This document shows, piece after piece, positions 1-5,180 of a DNA stretch of 6,262 nt. Location of the stretch: contig CAIQOG010000587.1 of NCBI GenBank assembly GCA_903873355.1, positions 1-6,262 of the forward strand, in the 5' to 3' direction. Made by a program: the position numbers and the translations under genes. The stretch is from an uncultured Bacteroidales bacterium. GTDB taxonomy: Bacteria; Bacteroidota; Bacteroidia; Bacteroidales; Paludibacteraceae. The notes beneath the pieces were generated by a model. That model saw only the letters and a list, made by a program, of their open reading frames with translations. It had not been told where the DNA came from and made no database searches. The first letter of the stretch is position 1. Every line of letters starts with the position of its first letter.

Positions 1-813
1 CAAATCACGTCCACCAACGGTAGGCAACATCTGAAAAGGGATTCCCTGATCTCCTAAAACACCATCACAATAAATTTGCCACGCCAGAGTGTGTGTTCCA
101 AACAACGGAATATACTGACGTATATCGAACAAGATTTCCTGTACAGAATAGTTGCTTCCTAATCCAGATTTTGATGCCGACAATGACATTTTTGCAAAAA
201 CTCCTTTAGTTGGATAAAACTGATTATCACGATTGTCAAACGCTGCCACCAACCCAAGACTGACAATTGAAAACGGACTCCAACCATCGCTGCCGAATTT
301 GCTAAATATTTTCATCTTATTATTTTCGAAAGTTGAATCGGTTAAAGTTCTTTCAAACCTGGCCGAAAGCGAACCGCCAATAAGAATATGCTTTGAAATG
401 ATATACTGTGGCTGTAATAATAATGATAGGTTCTGAGATGTGAAACCCTGTTTGACTTCAGTCTGTTTATTGCTTACCCCAAAATAATAATCAGGATAAT
501 TCCTGAAATTCAGATTGGAATATAAATACCACTTATTTGAATTAAAAAATATTTTTGGTGTAACATTGAACGTAAACTGGTTAAGAAAAGTGTAAACAGC
601 ACTTCCTGATATGGAACTTATACAGCTTATATCTTTGCTTTTAAAATAATAACCATAGGCAATTCCCGGTGCAACACTTGTTTCCTGTTGATATGACGCA
701 TGGGGAATGATAAACAGACTTGGGCGTGAAACAATGCTATCTGATTTTTCTTCTGCAAATACAAGAGCCGCAAATAATAATTGGAAAGAAACAAAAATGT
801 ATTTTTTCAACAT
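1..813 (-). CDS. Omp85/BamA-family outer-membrane beta-barrel protein, POTRA-less type (3' end cut by window edge)
   Basis: The frame opens at ATG 813-811 and stays open for 271 codons to the left edge. Residues 1-20 are a clear signal peptide (MLKK, then a hydrophobic core ending in LVFA, cleavage likely before EEKSD). The rest alternates aromatic and polar residues as in beta-barrel strands. Two family marks are visible: DNRDNQFYPTKG at 193-204, matching the Omp85 (bacterial surface antigen) D.RDN...PT.G signature, and PTVGGRDL at 264-271, which in this family directly precedes the (V/L)RGY motif of loop 6, here just beyond the edge. Only about 170 residues lie between the signal peptide and the DNRDN motif, roughly what the first barrel strands need, so no POTRA domain fits. 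It therefore resembles the POTRA-less Omp85 proteins common in Bacteroidota. The substrate or role (protein or lipid export, or membrane biogenesis) cannot be told from sequence. It lies downstream of frr, with a terminator-like hairpin between them. Confidence 0.82.
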   Translation of the reverse strand, partial: MLKKYIFVSFQLLFAALVFAEEKSDSIVSRPSLFIIPHASYQQETSVAPGIAYGYYFKSKDISCISSISGSAVYTFLNQFTFNVTPKIFFNSNKWYLYSNLNFRNYPDYYFGVSNKQTEVKQGFTSQNLSLLLQPQYIISKHILIGGSLSARFERTLTDSTFENNKMKIFSKFGSDGWSPFSIVSLGLVAAFDNRDNQFYPTKGVFAKMSLSASKSGLGSNYSVQEILFDIRQYIPLFGTHTLAWQIYCDGVLGDQGIPFQMLPTVGGRDL

Positions 814-825
814 AATTTAATATTT

Positions 826-863
826 AAAAAACATCAGTCATCCCAATAATATGAGATGACTGA
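826..863 (-). terminator. Rho-independent terminator or attenuator after frr
   Basis: Read on the minus strand, a 9-bp perfect stem (TCAGTCATC at 863-855 pairing with 842-834, 12-nt loop) is followed by TG and six T residues (831-826). It starts 45 nt after the frr stop. There is no T-run on the plus side, so it works leftward only. Its T-run ends only 12 nt before the start codon of the downstream outer-membrane gene, so it may partly attenuate rather than fully separate the two genes. Confidence 0.7.
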
Positions 864-908
864 AACATTCTTCCAATTGTAATTTGCAGATTATTCAATT
901 GTACATTA

Positions 909-1469
909 TTAAACTGTCATTATTTCCTTTTCTTTCGCAGCATACATTTCCTCAATTTTCTTGATAAATCTGTCATGTATCTTCTGCACACTTCCTTCAG
1001 CATCTTTTTCCATATCTTCAGGAAGTCCTTCTTTTACGAGCTTCTTCAGGTGTTCTATGGCATCACGACGGGCGTTACGGACTGAGATTTTTGCATCTTC
1101 ACATTCGGCCTTCGATTGTTTTGCCAACTGTCGGCGACGCTCTTCGGTAAGCGGTGGAATTCCCAACCGAATGGTTTCACCATTGTTCATTGGAGTTATA
1201 CCAACATCAGAATTCAGAATGGCTTTTTCAATCACAGGGATCAACGCTTTTTCGTAAGGTTGAATCGAAATGGTTTTTGCATCGGGTGTGGTAATGGTGG
1301 CAACATTTGAAATTGGCACATGCGCACCATAATATTCAACTTTTACTCCGTCCAGAATACGTGGATTTGCTTTACCGGCACGAATATGCGCTAACGCTTC
1401 ATCTAAAAACAAACATGCTGCTTCCATGTTTTCTTCGGCATGCGTGAGGTATGGTTTAATGTCTTGCAT
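909..1469 (-). CDS. frr: Ribosome recycling factor
   Basis: This is a 186-residue protein of standard family length (about 185). RRF acts with EF-G after termination to split the post-termination 70S ribosome and release mRNA and deacylated tRNA, in the cytoplasm. Visible family features in order: the N-terminal helix of domain I leading to IRAGKANP (29-36); VEYYG (44-48) and the domain II region with NVATIT and the ISIQPYEK block (67-74); [16 protein letters not shown] (96-112); and the charged C-terminal helices, including VRNARRDA (130-137), which holds the conserved arginine region needed for ribosome binding. ATG 1469-1467 gives the expected MQDIKPYL start. Nothing is missing. It follows pyrH on the same strand after 149 bp, the classic pyrH-frr order, and is followed by a hairpin terminator. 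Confidence 0.97.
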   Translation of the reverse strand: MQDIKPYLTHAEENMEAACLFLDEALAHIRAGKANPRILDGVKVEYYGAHVPISNVATITTPDAKTISIQPYEKALIPVIEKAILNSDVGITPMNNGETIRLGIPPLTEERRRQLAKQSKAECEDAKISVRNARRDAIEHLKKLVKEGLPEDMEKDAEGSVQKIHDRFIKKIEEMYAAKEKEIMTV

Positions 1470-1480
1470 AATATATCTTT

Positions 1481-1613
1481 AGTTTATAAAGTCTGAAAGT
1501 TTATAAAGTTTGTAAAGTTGATTTGAAGAGTTTGAAAGTTCCTAAAGTTTATAATGTTCATAAGTTTATAAAGGGCTAACCTTTTACTTTACGAACTTTT
1601 TACTTTATAAACT
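1481..1613. repeat. Cluster of degenerate TTTATAAA-centred repeats between pyrH and frr
   Basis: AGTTTATAAAGT occurs exactly at 1481-1492 and 1498-1509. Degenerate copies follow: GTTTGTAAAGTT (1508-1519), GTTTGAAAGTT (1530-1540), AGTTTATAATGTT (1546-1558) and AGTTTATAAAG (1563-1573). The last has an exact 11-bp inverted partner, CTTTATAAACT, at 1603-1613. The core TTTATAAA is itself palindromic. The whole pyrH-frr spacer is essentially made of this motif. No ORF or clear promoter lies in it. It could form local RNA structure in the pyrH-frr transcript, or be a simple-sequence expansion. Confidence 0.75.
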
Positions 1614-1618
1614 AATTT

Positions 1619-2329
1619 CTAATTTCTTACTAATGTTCCGATTTTTTCTCCCAGCATTACCTTTTTCAGGTTACCAACGGTATCCATATCAAACACATAG
1701 ATTGGCATGTTATTTTCCTTACACATGGTGGTGGCAGTTAAGTCCATCACTTTCAGATTGCGGTTATAAATCTCGTCGTATGTAATTTCGGTAAATTTAG
1801 TAGCTGATTTATCTTTTTCAGGATCGGCGGTATAAACACCATCTACACGGGTACCTTTCAGCATCACATCCGCTTCGATTTCAATAGCCCGCAACGATGA
1901 ACCGGTATCGGTGGTAAAGAATGGATTTCCTGTTCCAGCCGAAAGAATCACCACTTCGCCGGCTTCCAGACTGGCAATGGCTTTTTGTTTACTGTAGAAC
2001 TCACCGATAGGTTCCATCCGGATAGCTGTCAGCACACGTGATTTGATGCCAGAAGCCTGCAAGGCAGAGTTTAAAGCCAGACTGTTGATAACTGTTGCCA
2101 GCATACCCATTTGGTCACCCTGAACGCGGTCGAATCCCTTGGAAGTGCCACTCAGACCGCGAAAGATATTACCGCCGCCAATGACAATTCCAACCTGTAC
2201 ACCCATTTCAACAATTTCGGCAATTTGCGAAGCATATTCGCCCAGTCGTTTCTCATCAATGCCATACTGCTTCTCACCCATAAGCGATTCACCGCTCAGT
2301 TTCAACAATATGCGTTTAAATGCTGCCAT
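1619..2329 (-). CDS. pyrH: Uridylate kinase (UMP kinase)
   Basis: The 236-residue bacterial UMP kinase of the amino-acid kinase fold phosphorylates UMP to UDP with ATP, for pyrimidine nucleotide synthesis. It is cytoplasmic, usually a hexamer, and family members are regulated by GTP and UTP. Motifs seen: KLSGESL near the N-terminus (10-16, phosphate binding), IGGGNIFRG (50-58), GDQMGMLATVINSLAL (71-86), ILSAGTGNPFFTTDT (128-142, nucleotide binding) with the following A..IEADV.LK (148-158), and DGVYTADP (163-170, ATP site). The length is normal and no key block is missing. ATG 2329-2327 is preceded by GTGAAAG and gives the family-typical N-terminus. It is the first gene of the leftward pyrH-frr unit, transcribed from the promoter at 2389-2420 through a ~50-nt leader. 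Confidence 0.98.
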   Translation of the reverse strand: MAAFKRILLKLSGESLMGEKQYGIDEKRLGEYASQIAEIVEMGVQVGIVIGGGNIFRGLSGTSKGFDRVQGDQMGMLATVINSLALNSALQASGIKSRVLTAIRMEPIGEFYSKQKAIASLEAGEVVILSAGTGNPFFTTDTGSSLRAIEIEADVMLKGTRVDGVYTADPEKDKSATKFTEITYDEIYNRNLKVMDLTATTMCKENNMPIYVFDMDTVGNLKKVMLGEKIGTLVRN

Positions 2330-2337
2330 CTTTCACA

Positions 2338-2367
2338 ATTTACGATTTTAGAATTTGATTTACGATT
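2338..2367. repeat. 10-bp direct repeat in the pyrH leader
   Basis: ATTTACGATT occurs exactly at 2338-2347 and 2358-2367, a 20-bp period. On the transcribed minus strand it reads AATCGTAAAT twice within the predicted 5' untranslated leader of pyrH. No hairpin with a T-run is formed, so it is not an obvious attenuator. Confidence 0.6.
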
Positions 2368-2388
2368 CTTTCGTTATCTAAAGCTTAG

Positions 2389-2420
2389 CAAAAGTAAATA
2401 ATTTGCTTCGGATAACCAAA
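2389..2420 (-). promoter_or_regulatory. Promoter of pyrH-frr (Bacteroidota sigma type)
   Basis: On the minus strand TTTG (2420-2417) is followed after exactly 20 bp by TACTTTTG (2396-2389), a full match to the Bacteroidota -33/-7 pattern TTTG N19-21 TAnnTTTG. Transcription would start near 2382, giving a leader of about 50 nt before pyrH. Confidence 0.68.
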
Positions 2421-2528
2421 TCGACACTAAAAAAAGTAATAATTGTATTAATATTCCTTTTATCTTCGATTTATTATCAAAATTCAGTCAACAAATCAGA
2501 CAAACTAATCATCTTAACCAACTGTATG

Positions 2529-2559
2529 TTTGAGGCTTGCCTGAATTATTGTACCTTTG
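2529..2559 (+). promoter_or_regulatory. Promoter of satP (Bacteroidota sigma type)
   Basis: TTTG (2529-2532), 19 bp, TACCTTTG (2552-2559) fully fits the Bacteroidota primary-sigma pattern. The expected start of transcription near 2566 leaves a leader of about 28 nt before the satP ATG. The ~108 bp between this and the divergent pyrH promoter holds no gene. Confidence 0.7.
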
Positions 2560-2593
2560 TAACTTCAATTTTAAAACTTAACATAACATATTT

Positions 2594-3196
2594 ATGCACG
2601 AAAAAGGAACGTATGTACGTATTGAAGTGGCAGATCCATCACCACTCGGATTGGCAGGACTTGCTATGGTAACACTTGTAGCAGCATCTCAGAAACTTGG
2701 TTTAACCACCGGACTTTCACTGGTAATTCCATGGGCAATTTTTATGGGAGGATTTGCACAATTAATGGCTTGTGTTTACGACTTTAAACACAATAATTTA
2801 TTTGGTGCAACAGCTTTTGGAATTTATGGTTTTTTCTGGATTTCTGTAGCTATGTCGTGGATGATAAAAATGGGAGTACTTGGCGAAACACTGAAAACCG
2901 GCGTGGATGTTCACCAACTGGGATTTGCATTTGTGGGTTACTTTATTCTATCTGTTTTTCTTAGTATTGCGGCACTAAAAACAAACAAAGTATTGATTGC
3001 CATTCTGGTACTTATTGACATTCTTTTTATCGGTCTGGCATTAGACTCATTTGGCATGGGCGAATACTGGCACACAGTAGCTGCCTGGAGTGAGTTATTC
3101 ATCTCACTGCTTGGATTCTATGCTGCCGGGGCTAACCTGCTTAATAAAACCTATGCACGCAATATACTTCCTCTAGGAAAAGCCATTTGGGAATAA
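2594..3196 (+). CDS. satP: Acetate/succinate-proton symporter, GPR1/FUN34/YaaH family
   Basis: This is a 200-residue inner-membrane protein with about six hydrophobic segments (roughly 22-36, 41-60, 74-94, 110-127, 132-150 and 165-183). The family signature NPxPLGL appears as DPSPLGL (14-20). The block GGFAQLMACVYDFK (52-65) followed by NNLFGATAFGIYGFFW (67-82) matches the conserved GG.AQ...G..E.K..N.FG.TAF.SYG.FW region of E. coli SatP. The C-terminal ARNILPLGK (188-196) matches its GRTVLPIG end. Relatives take up acetate (and succinate) with protons. The family average is near 190 residues, so this is full length. ATG 2594 has an A/T-rich leader without a Shine-Dalgarno sequence, as usual in this phylum. 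The gene stands alone, with its own promoter and a strong terminator, divergent from pyrH. The Asp in place of the signature Asn is a minor variation; exact substrate preference is inferred from the family. Confidence 0.92.
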   Translation: MHEKGTYVRIEVADPSPLGLAGLAMVTLVAASQKLGLTTGLSLVIPWAIFMGGFAQLMACVYDFKHNNLFGATAFGIYGFFWISVAMSWMIKMGVLGETLKTGVDVHQLGFAFVGYFILSVFLSIAALKTNKVLIAILVLIDILFIGLALDSFGMGEYWHTVAAWSELFISLLGFYAAGANLLNKTYARNILPLGKAIWE

Positions 3197-3217
3197 TCCA
3201 ACAATAAAACACTGAAC

Positions 3218-3254
3218 ACGGTGATTGTCTTTGAAGATAATCACCGTTTTTTTT
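3218..3254 (+). terminator. Strong Rho-independent terminator of satP
   Basis: ACGGTGATT (3218-3226) pairs with AATCACCGT (3239-3247). The inner bases extend the stem to about 13 bp (one G-T pair) with a 4-nt TTGA loop, followed by eight T residues (3247-3254). It begins 21 nt after the satP stop. Confidence 0.9.
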
Positions 3255-3885
3255 GAAGTCAGTAAAAACAAACCCACCAACCCGGGACAAGTGTGGATAT
3301 TACATACTATCAGAATTATCACATCAAATAAATATTCCCGGAAAATTACACATAAAGTCCTAACTTCGACCACTATCTATTTTCATTTTACAATACAACC
3401 AAAATATGGCCTTTTCCTGAAAACGTGATTTAGCATTCAATTTTAACCCTATTTTTCGTAATAATCAGTTTTATTTTCACAAAAAAACTCCAATACAGTT
3501 AAATATATTGACGTGAATTTTACGTTTTCTCATGAATATTGTGTTATTATATGTTATATTTAGCGTGCCTATATTTAATTTATGTTTCTTTTTTGCTGAG
3601 ATTAAATCCATTCCCGTCTGAATAAATTAAAATTCAGGAATATTTCCGGAATAAATTACAATACTTATTGTATATATAACTACAAAATACATAAAATTAT
3701 AATCATTTTTTACAGCTAAAATATATTACCACAAACCGTATTCATCTGATTTTCTGATACTTACTTATACATATCTCAGGTTTACAATTCAATATTTTGG
3801 CTAATATATTCATATATGTATTTTTCATAAAATCATTTGGAATAATTACTACATGCGATTACACTCATTACTACATGTTGTTGAA
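3255..3885. other. AT-rich gene-poor intergenic region
   Basis: About 630 bp without a convincing gene, visibly more AT-rich than the coding parts and dense in stops in all frames. The open frames that overlap it lack homology or a promoter. A 29-codon hydrophobic ORF (ATG 3532 to TGA 3621) exists but could be chance in such AT-rich DNA. A 12-bp motif ATATTYCCGGAA occurs at 3332-3343 and 3640-3651, each followed within a few bases by AATTACA or AAATTACA. No tRNA, rRNA or CRISPR pattern was seen. The region may hold an untranslated RNA or regulatory DNA for the microprotein unit that follows. Confidence 0.6.
3845..3877. promoter_or_regulatory. Direct-repeat operator candidate upstream of the microprotein promoter
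   Basis: ATTACTACATG occurs exactly at 3845-3855 and 3867-3877, 11-bp copies with an 11-bp spacer, so a 22-bp period (about two helical turns). They lie about 47-79 bp before the expected transcription start of the tandem microprotein genes, a usual place for an activator site such as those of LytTR or OmpR-type response regulators. The identity of the binding protein is inference only. Confidence 0.45.
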
Positions 3886-3917
3886 TTTCAGTTATTTATA
3901 ATCATATTATATATTTG
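3886..3917 (+). promoter_or_regulatory. Promoter candidate of the tandem microprotein unit
   Basis: TATATTTG (3910-3917) is an exact TAnnTTTG -7 element. At 20 bp upstream lies TTTC (3886-3889), one base off the TTTG -33 element. The predicted start near 3924 gives a leader of ~43 nt before the first microprotein ATG. In AT-rich DNA such a match is less telling than elsewhere, but the placement fits and a matched terminator lies at the other end. Confidence 0.5.
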
Positions 3918-3966
3918 TAATGTGATTTAAGACTAATAATTCAAACACAATTAAACACAGAATATT

Positions 3967-4062
3967 ATGAAAACACTTATTAAAAGCTACGCTGAAACTA
4001 CAATGATTCTTTTCACAAGTTATCTGTTCATCTTATGTGCAATTGAATTATTACAGAAATAA
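3967..4062 (+). CDS. Small membrane microprotein, tandem copy 1 (31 aa), function unknown
   Basis: ATG 3967 to TAA 4062 encodes 31 residues: a basic/polar N-terminus (MKTLIKSYAETT), a hydrophobic stretch of about 17 residues (13-29, MILFTSYLFI then LCAIELL) long enough to enter or span a membrane, and a terminal QK. I do not recognise a family. Two more near-identical copies follow. Compared with copy 3, only Ile5 and Ala25 differ at the protein level, while five codons (16, 22, 24, 28, 29) differ silently, which indicates selection on the peptide. A promoter candidate lies ~50 bp upstream. The start is preceded by an A/T-rich leader with no Shine-Dalgarno sequence. Small size and hydrophobicity recall type I toxins, but small regulators or subunits of membrane complexes are equally possible. 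Confidence 0.72.
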   Translation: MKTLIKSYAETTMILFTSYLFILCAIELLQK

Positions 4063-4111
4063 GAAAGAATGTTGTTTAAAACAAATACTAACTATTTCAA
4101 AATATACTATT

Positions 4112-4207
4112 ATGAAAACACTTTTTAAAAGCTACGCTGAAACTACAATGATTCTTTTTACAGGTTATCTGTTCATTTTATGCGTGATTGAGCTATTACA
4201 GAAATAA
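4112..4207 (+). CDS. Small membrane microprotein, tandem copy 2 (31 aa), function unknown
   Basis: ATG 4112 to TAA 4207 encodes 31 residues, begins MKTLFKSYAETT and keeps the single hydrophobic segment at 13-29. It differs from copy 1 by Phe5, Gly18 and Val25, and from copy 3 only by Gly18 (Ser there) plus two silent changes in codons 27 and 29. The 49-bp spacer from copy 1 holds no terminator or recognisable promoter, so it is probably co-transcribed from the upstream promoter. The start is preceded by TACTATT, similar to the TACTGTT before copy 3. No known family recognised. Confidence 0.72.
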   Translation: MKTLFKSYAETTMILFTGYLFILCVIELLQK

Positions 4208-4258
4208 GAAAAACCGTTGATTTTTATATAAATACGATATAAATTAAAATTTACTGTT

Positions 4259-4354
4259 ATGAAAACACTTTTTAAAAGCTACGCTGAAACTACAATGATT
4301 CTTTTTACAAGTTATCTGTTCATTTTATGCGTGATTGAACTACTACAGAAATAA
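4259..4354 (+). CDS. Small membrane microprotein, tandem copy 3 (31 aa), function unknown
   Basis: ATG 4259 to TAA 4354 encodes 31 residues with the consensus sequence of the set: MKTLFKSYAETT, then a hydrophobic segment containing Ser18, Cys24, Val25 and Glu27, ending LLQK. It is the last of the three and is followed after 38 nt by a strong terminator, which marks the end of the tricistronic unit. Cys24 and Glu27 within or at the end of the putative membrane helix are invariant in all copies and might matter for oligomerisation or partner contact; this is inference. No known family recognised. Confidence 0.72.
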   Translation: MKTLFKSYAETTMILFTSYLFILCVIELLQK

Positions 4355-4392
4355 ATTTTCTTCATAATAAAAAAGGTTGTTTGTTATTGAAC

Positions 4393-4437
4393 TGCACCCT
4401 GAAAGTTATACAAATACTTTTAGGGTGCATTTTTTTT
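4393..4437 (+). terminator. Strong Rho-independent terminator of the microprotein unit
   Basis: TGCACCCTGAAAGT (4393-4406) pairs with ACTTTTAGGGTGCA (4416-4429), a 14-bp stem with one G-T pair and a 9-nt loop, followed by eight T residues (4430-4437). No T-run on the other side, so it stops rightward transcription only. It shows that the small ORFs upstream belong to a genuine transcript. Confidence 0.9.
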
Positions 4438-4508
4438 GGTAATTTTTGTTTTCTGGTTTATATTGTATCAAAGTCAAACATAAGTATCAAAGAATGTGAT
4501 TTTAAGAA

Positions 4509-4548
4509 CAAAAAAAGAGGAACAAATCTAACGACTTGTTCCTCTTTT
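4509..4548 (-). terminator. Rho-independent terminator of the rpoA-rplQ (alpha) operon
   Basis: Read leftward, AAAAGAGGAACAA (4548-4536) pairs with TTGTTCCTCTTTT (4525-4513), a perfect 13-bp stem with a 10-nt loop, continued by more T residues to 4510. It begins 22 nt after the rplQ stop and faces the convergent terminator of the microprotein unit about 70 bp away. Confidence 0.88.
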
Positions 4549-4570
4549 CAGTTTATTAAAAAGGTATTTA

Positions 4571-5176
4571 TTATTCTGCTTTTGGTGCTTCTTCTGCTTC
4601 GGCAACTACTTCGGTAGATTCTTCTGCGACAGGAGTTTCAGCTACAGTTTCTTCTACTACTGGAGCTTCTTCAACTACTATAACTTCTTCTACAACCACA
4701 GCCTCTTCCACTACTGGAGCAGCAATTGGTGCAGCAGGAGTAGCTTCAGCTTTCTTGGCAGTACCCGCACGACGTGTACGTGAAGCTTTCTTAGCTGCTT
4801 TTTCTTTCAACATATTTTCGTTATAGTCAACAAGCTCGATGATACACATTTCAGCGTTGTCACCCAAACGGAAACCTGTACGTAAAATACGGGTATAACC
4901 TCCCGGACGGTTAGCTATTTTCTGTGATACATTCTGGAACAACTCAGTTACAACTTCTTTGTTCTGCAAGTGGCTGAATACGGTACGGCGTGAGTGCGTT
5001 GTATCGTCTTTCGATTTAGTCAAAAGTGGTTCTACGTAAACCTGTAAAGCTTTTGCTTTAGCAAGTGTGGTAGCAATTCTCTTATGTTGAATAAGAGAAG
5101 AAGCCATATTGGACAACATCGCCTTTCTGTGAGCCGTTTTGCGGCCTAAGTGGTTAAATTTTTTATTATGTCTCAT
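4571..5176 (-). CDS. rplQ: 50S ribosomal protein L17 with acidic C-terminal extension
   Basis: Residues 1-120 form the L17 core of the large ribosomal subunit: [20 protein letters not shown] with the typical basic N-terminus, [16 protein letters not shown] (29-44), [22 protein letters not shown] (89-110) and CIIELVD (111-117). A basic linker [19 protein letters not shown] (124-142) follows. Residues ~145-201 form a low-complexity tail rich in Val, Glu, Ala and Pro with repeated VVEE units (155-176). E. coli L17 has 127 residues; longer tails are usual in Bacteroidota, and this one is at the long end. ATG 5176-5174 lies 4 nt after the rpoA stop with AAAGAG just before it, so the two genes are translationally close and co-transcribed at the end of the alpha operon. 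The tail would project from the ribosome surface near the exit-tunnel side, where L17 sits; its role is not known. Confidence 0.97.
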   Translation of the reverse strand: MRHNKKFNHLGRKTAHRKAMLSNMASSLIQHKRIATTLAKAKALQVYVEPLLTKSKDDTTHSRRTVFSHLQNKEVVTELFQNVSQKIANRPGGYTRILRTGFRLGDNAEMCIIELVDYNENMLKEKAAKKASRTRRAGTAKKAEATPAAPIAAPVVEEAVVVEEVIVVEEAPVVEETVAETPVAEESTEVVAEAEEAPKAE

Positions 5177-5180
5177 CTCT

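Larger units (their letters stand above)
3967..4354 (+). repeat. Three tandem ~146-bp units, each with one 31-codon ORF
   Basis: The unit repeats with ORF starts at 3967, 4112 and 4259, periods of 145 and 147 bp. The 96-bp coding parts differ at 9 (copies 1/2), 8 (1/3) and 3 (2/3) positions, all substitutions and no indels. A 34-bp core (3980-4013 in copy 1) is identical in all three. The spacers 4063-4111 (49 bp) and 4208-4258 (51 bp) are clearly related (shared GAAA, GTTG, AAATAC and a TACTRTT just before ATG) but much more diverged and differ in length. Copies 2 and 3 are the most recent duplicates. Confidence 0.92.

Noticed and set aside
2403..2672. 89-codon plus-strand ORF in front of satP
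   Set aside because: It runs through the satP promoter and overlaps the first 79 bases of satP in another frame. Its sequence shows no family and its own start lies between the pyrH promoter elements.
3532..3621. 29-codon hydrophobic ORF (ATG 3532, TGA 3619-3621) in the AT-rich gap
   Set aside because: AT-rich DNA readily gives hydrophobic short ORFs. It is not similar to the tandem microproteins, has a single copy, and has no well-spaced promoter (TACGTTTT at 3521-3528 is too close to the ATG and off consensus).
3967..4354. CRISPR-like or mobile-element repeat array
   Set aside because: Period ~146 bp with a coding repeat and related spacers is not CRISPR-like, and no transposase or terminal inverted repeats are seen.
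4475..4482. TATGTTTG on the minus strand as a -7 element of an antisense RNA to the microprotein unit
   Set aside because: The nearest TTTG (4512-4509) is 26 bp away instead of 19-21, and it lies in the tail of the rplQ terminator region. An antisense RNA would fit a type I toxin idea, but the sequence evidence is too weak.
4381..4617. 78-codon plus-strand ORF after the microproteins
   Set aside because: It spans two terminators and the antisense of the L17 tail; codons and sequence look like a shadow.
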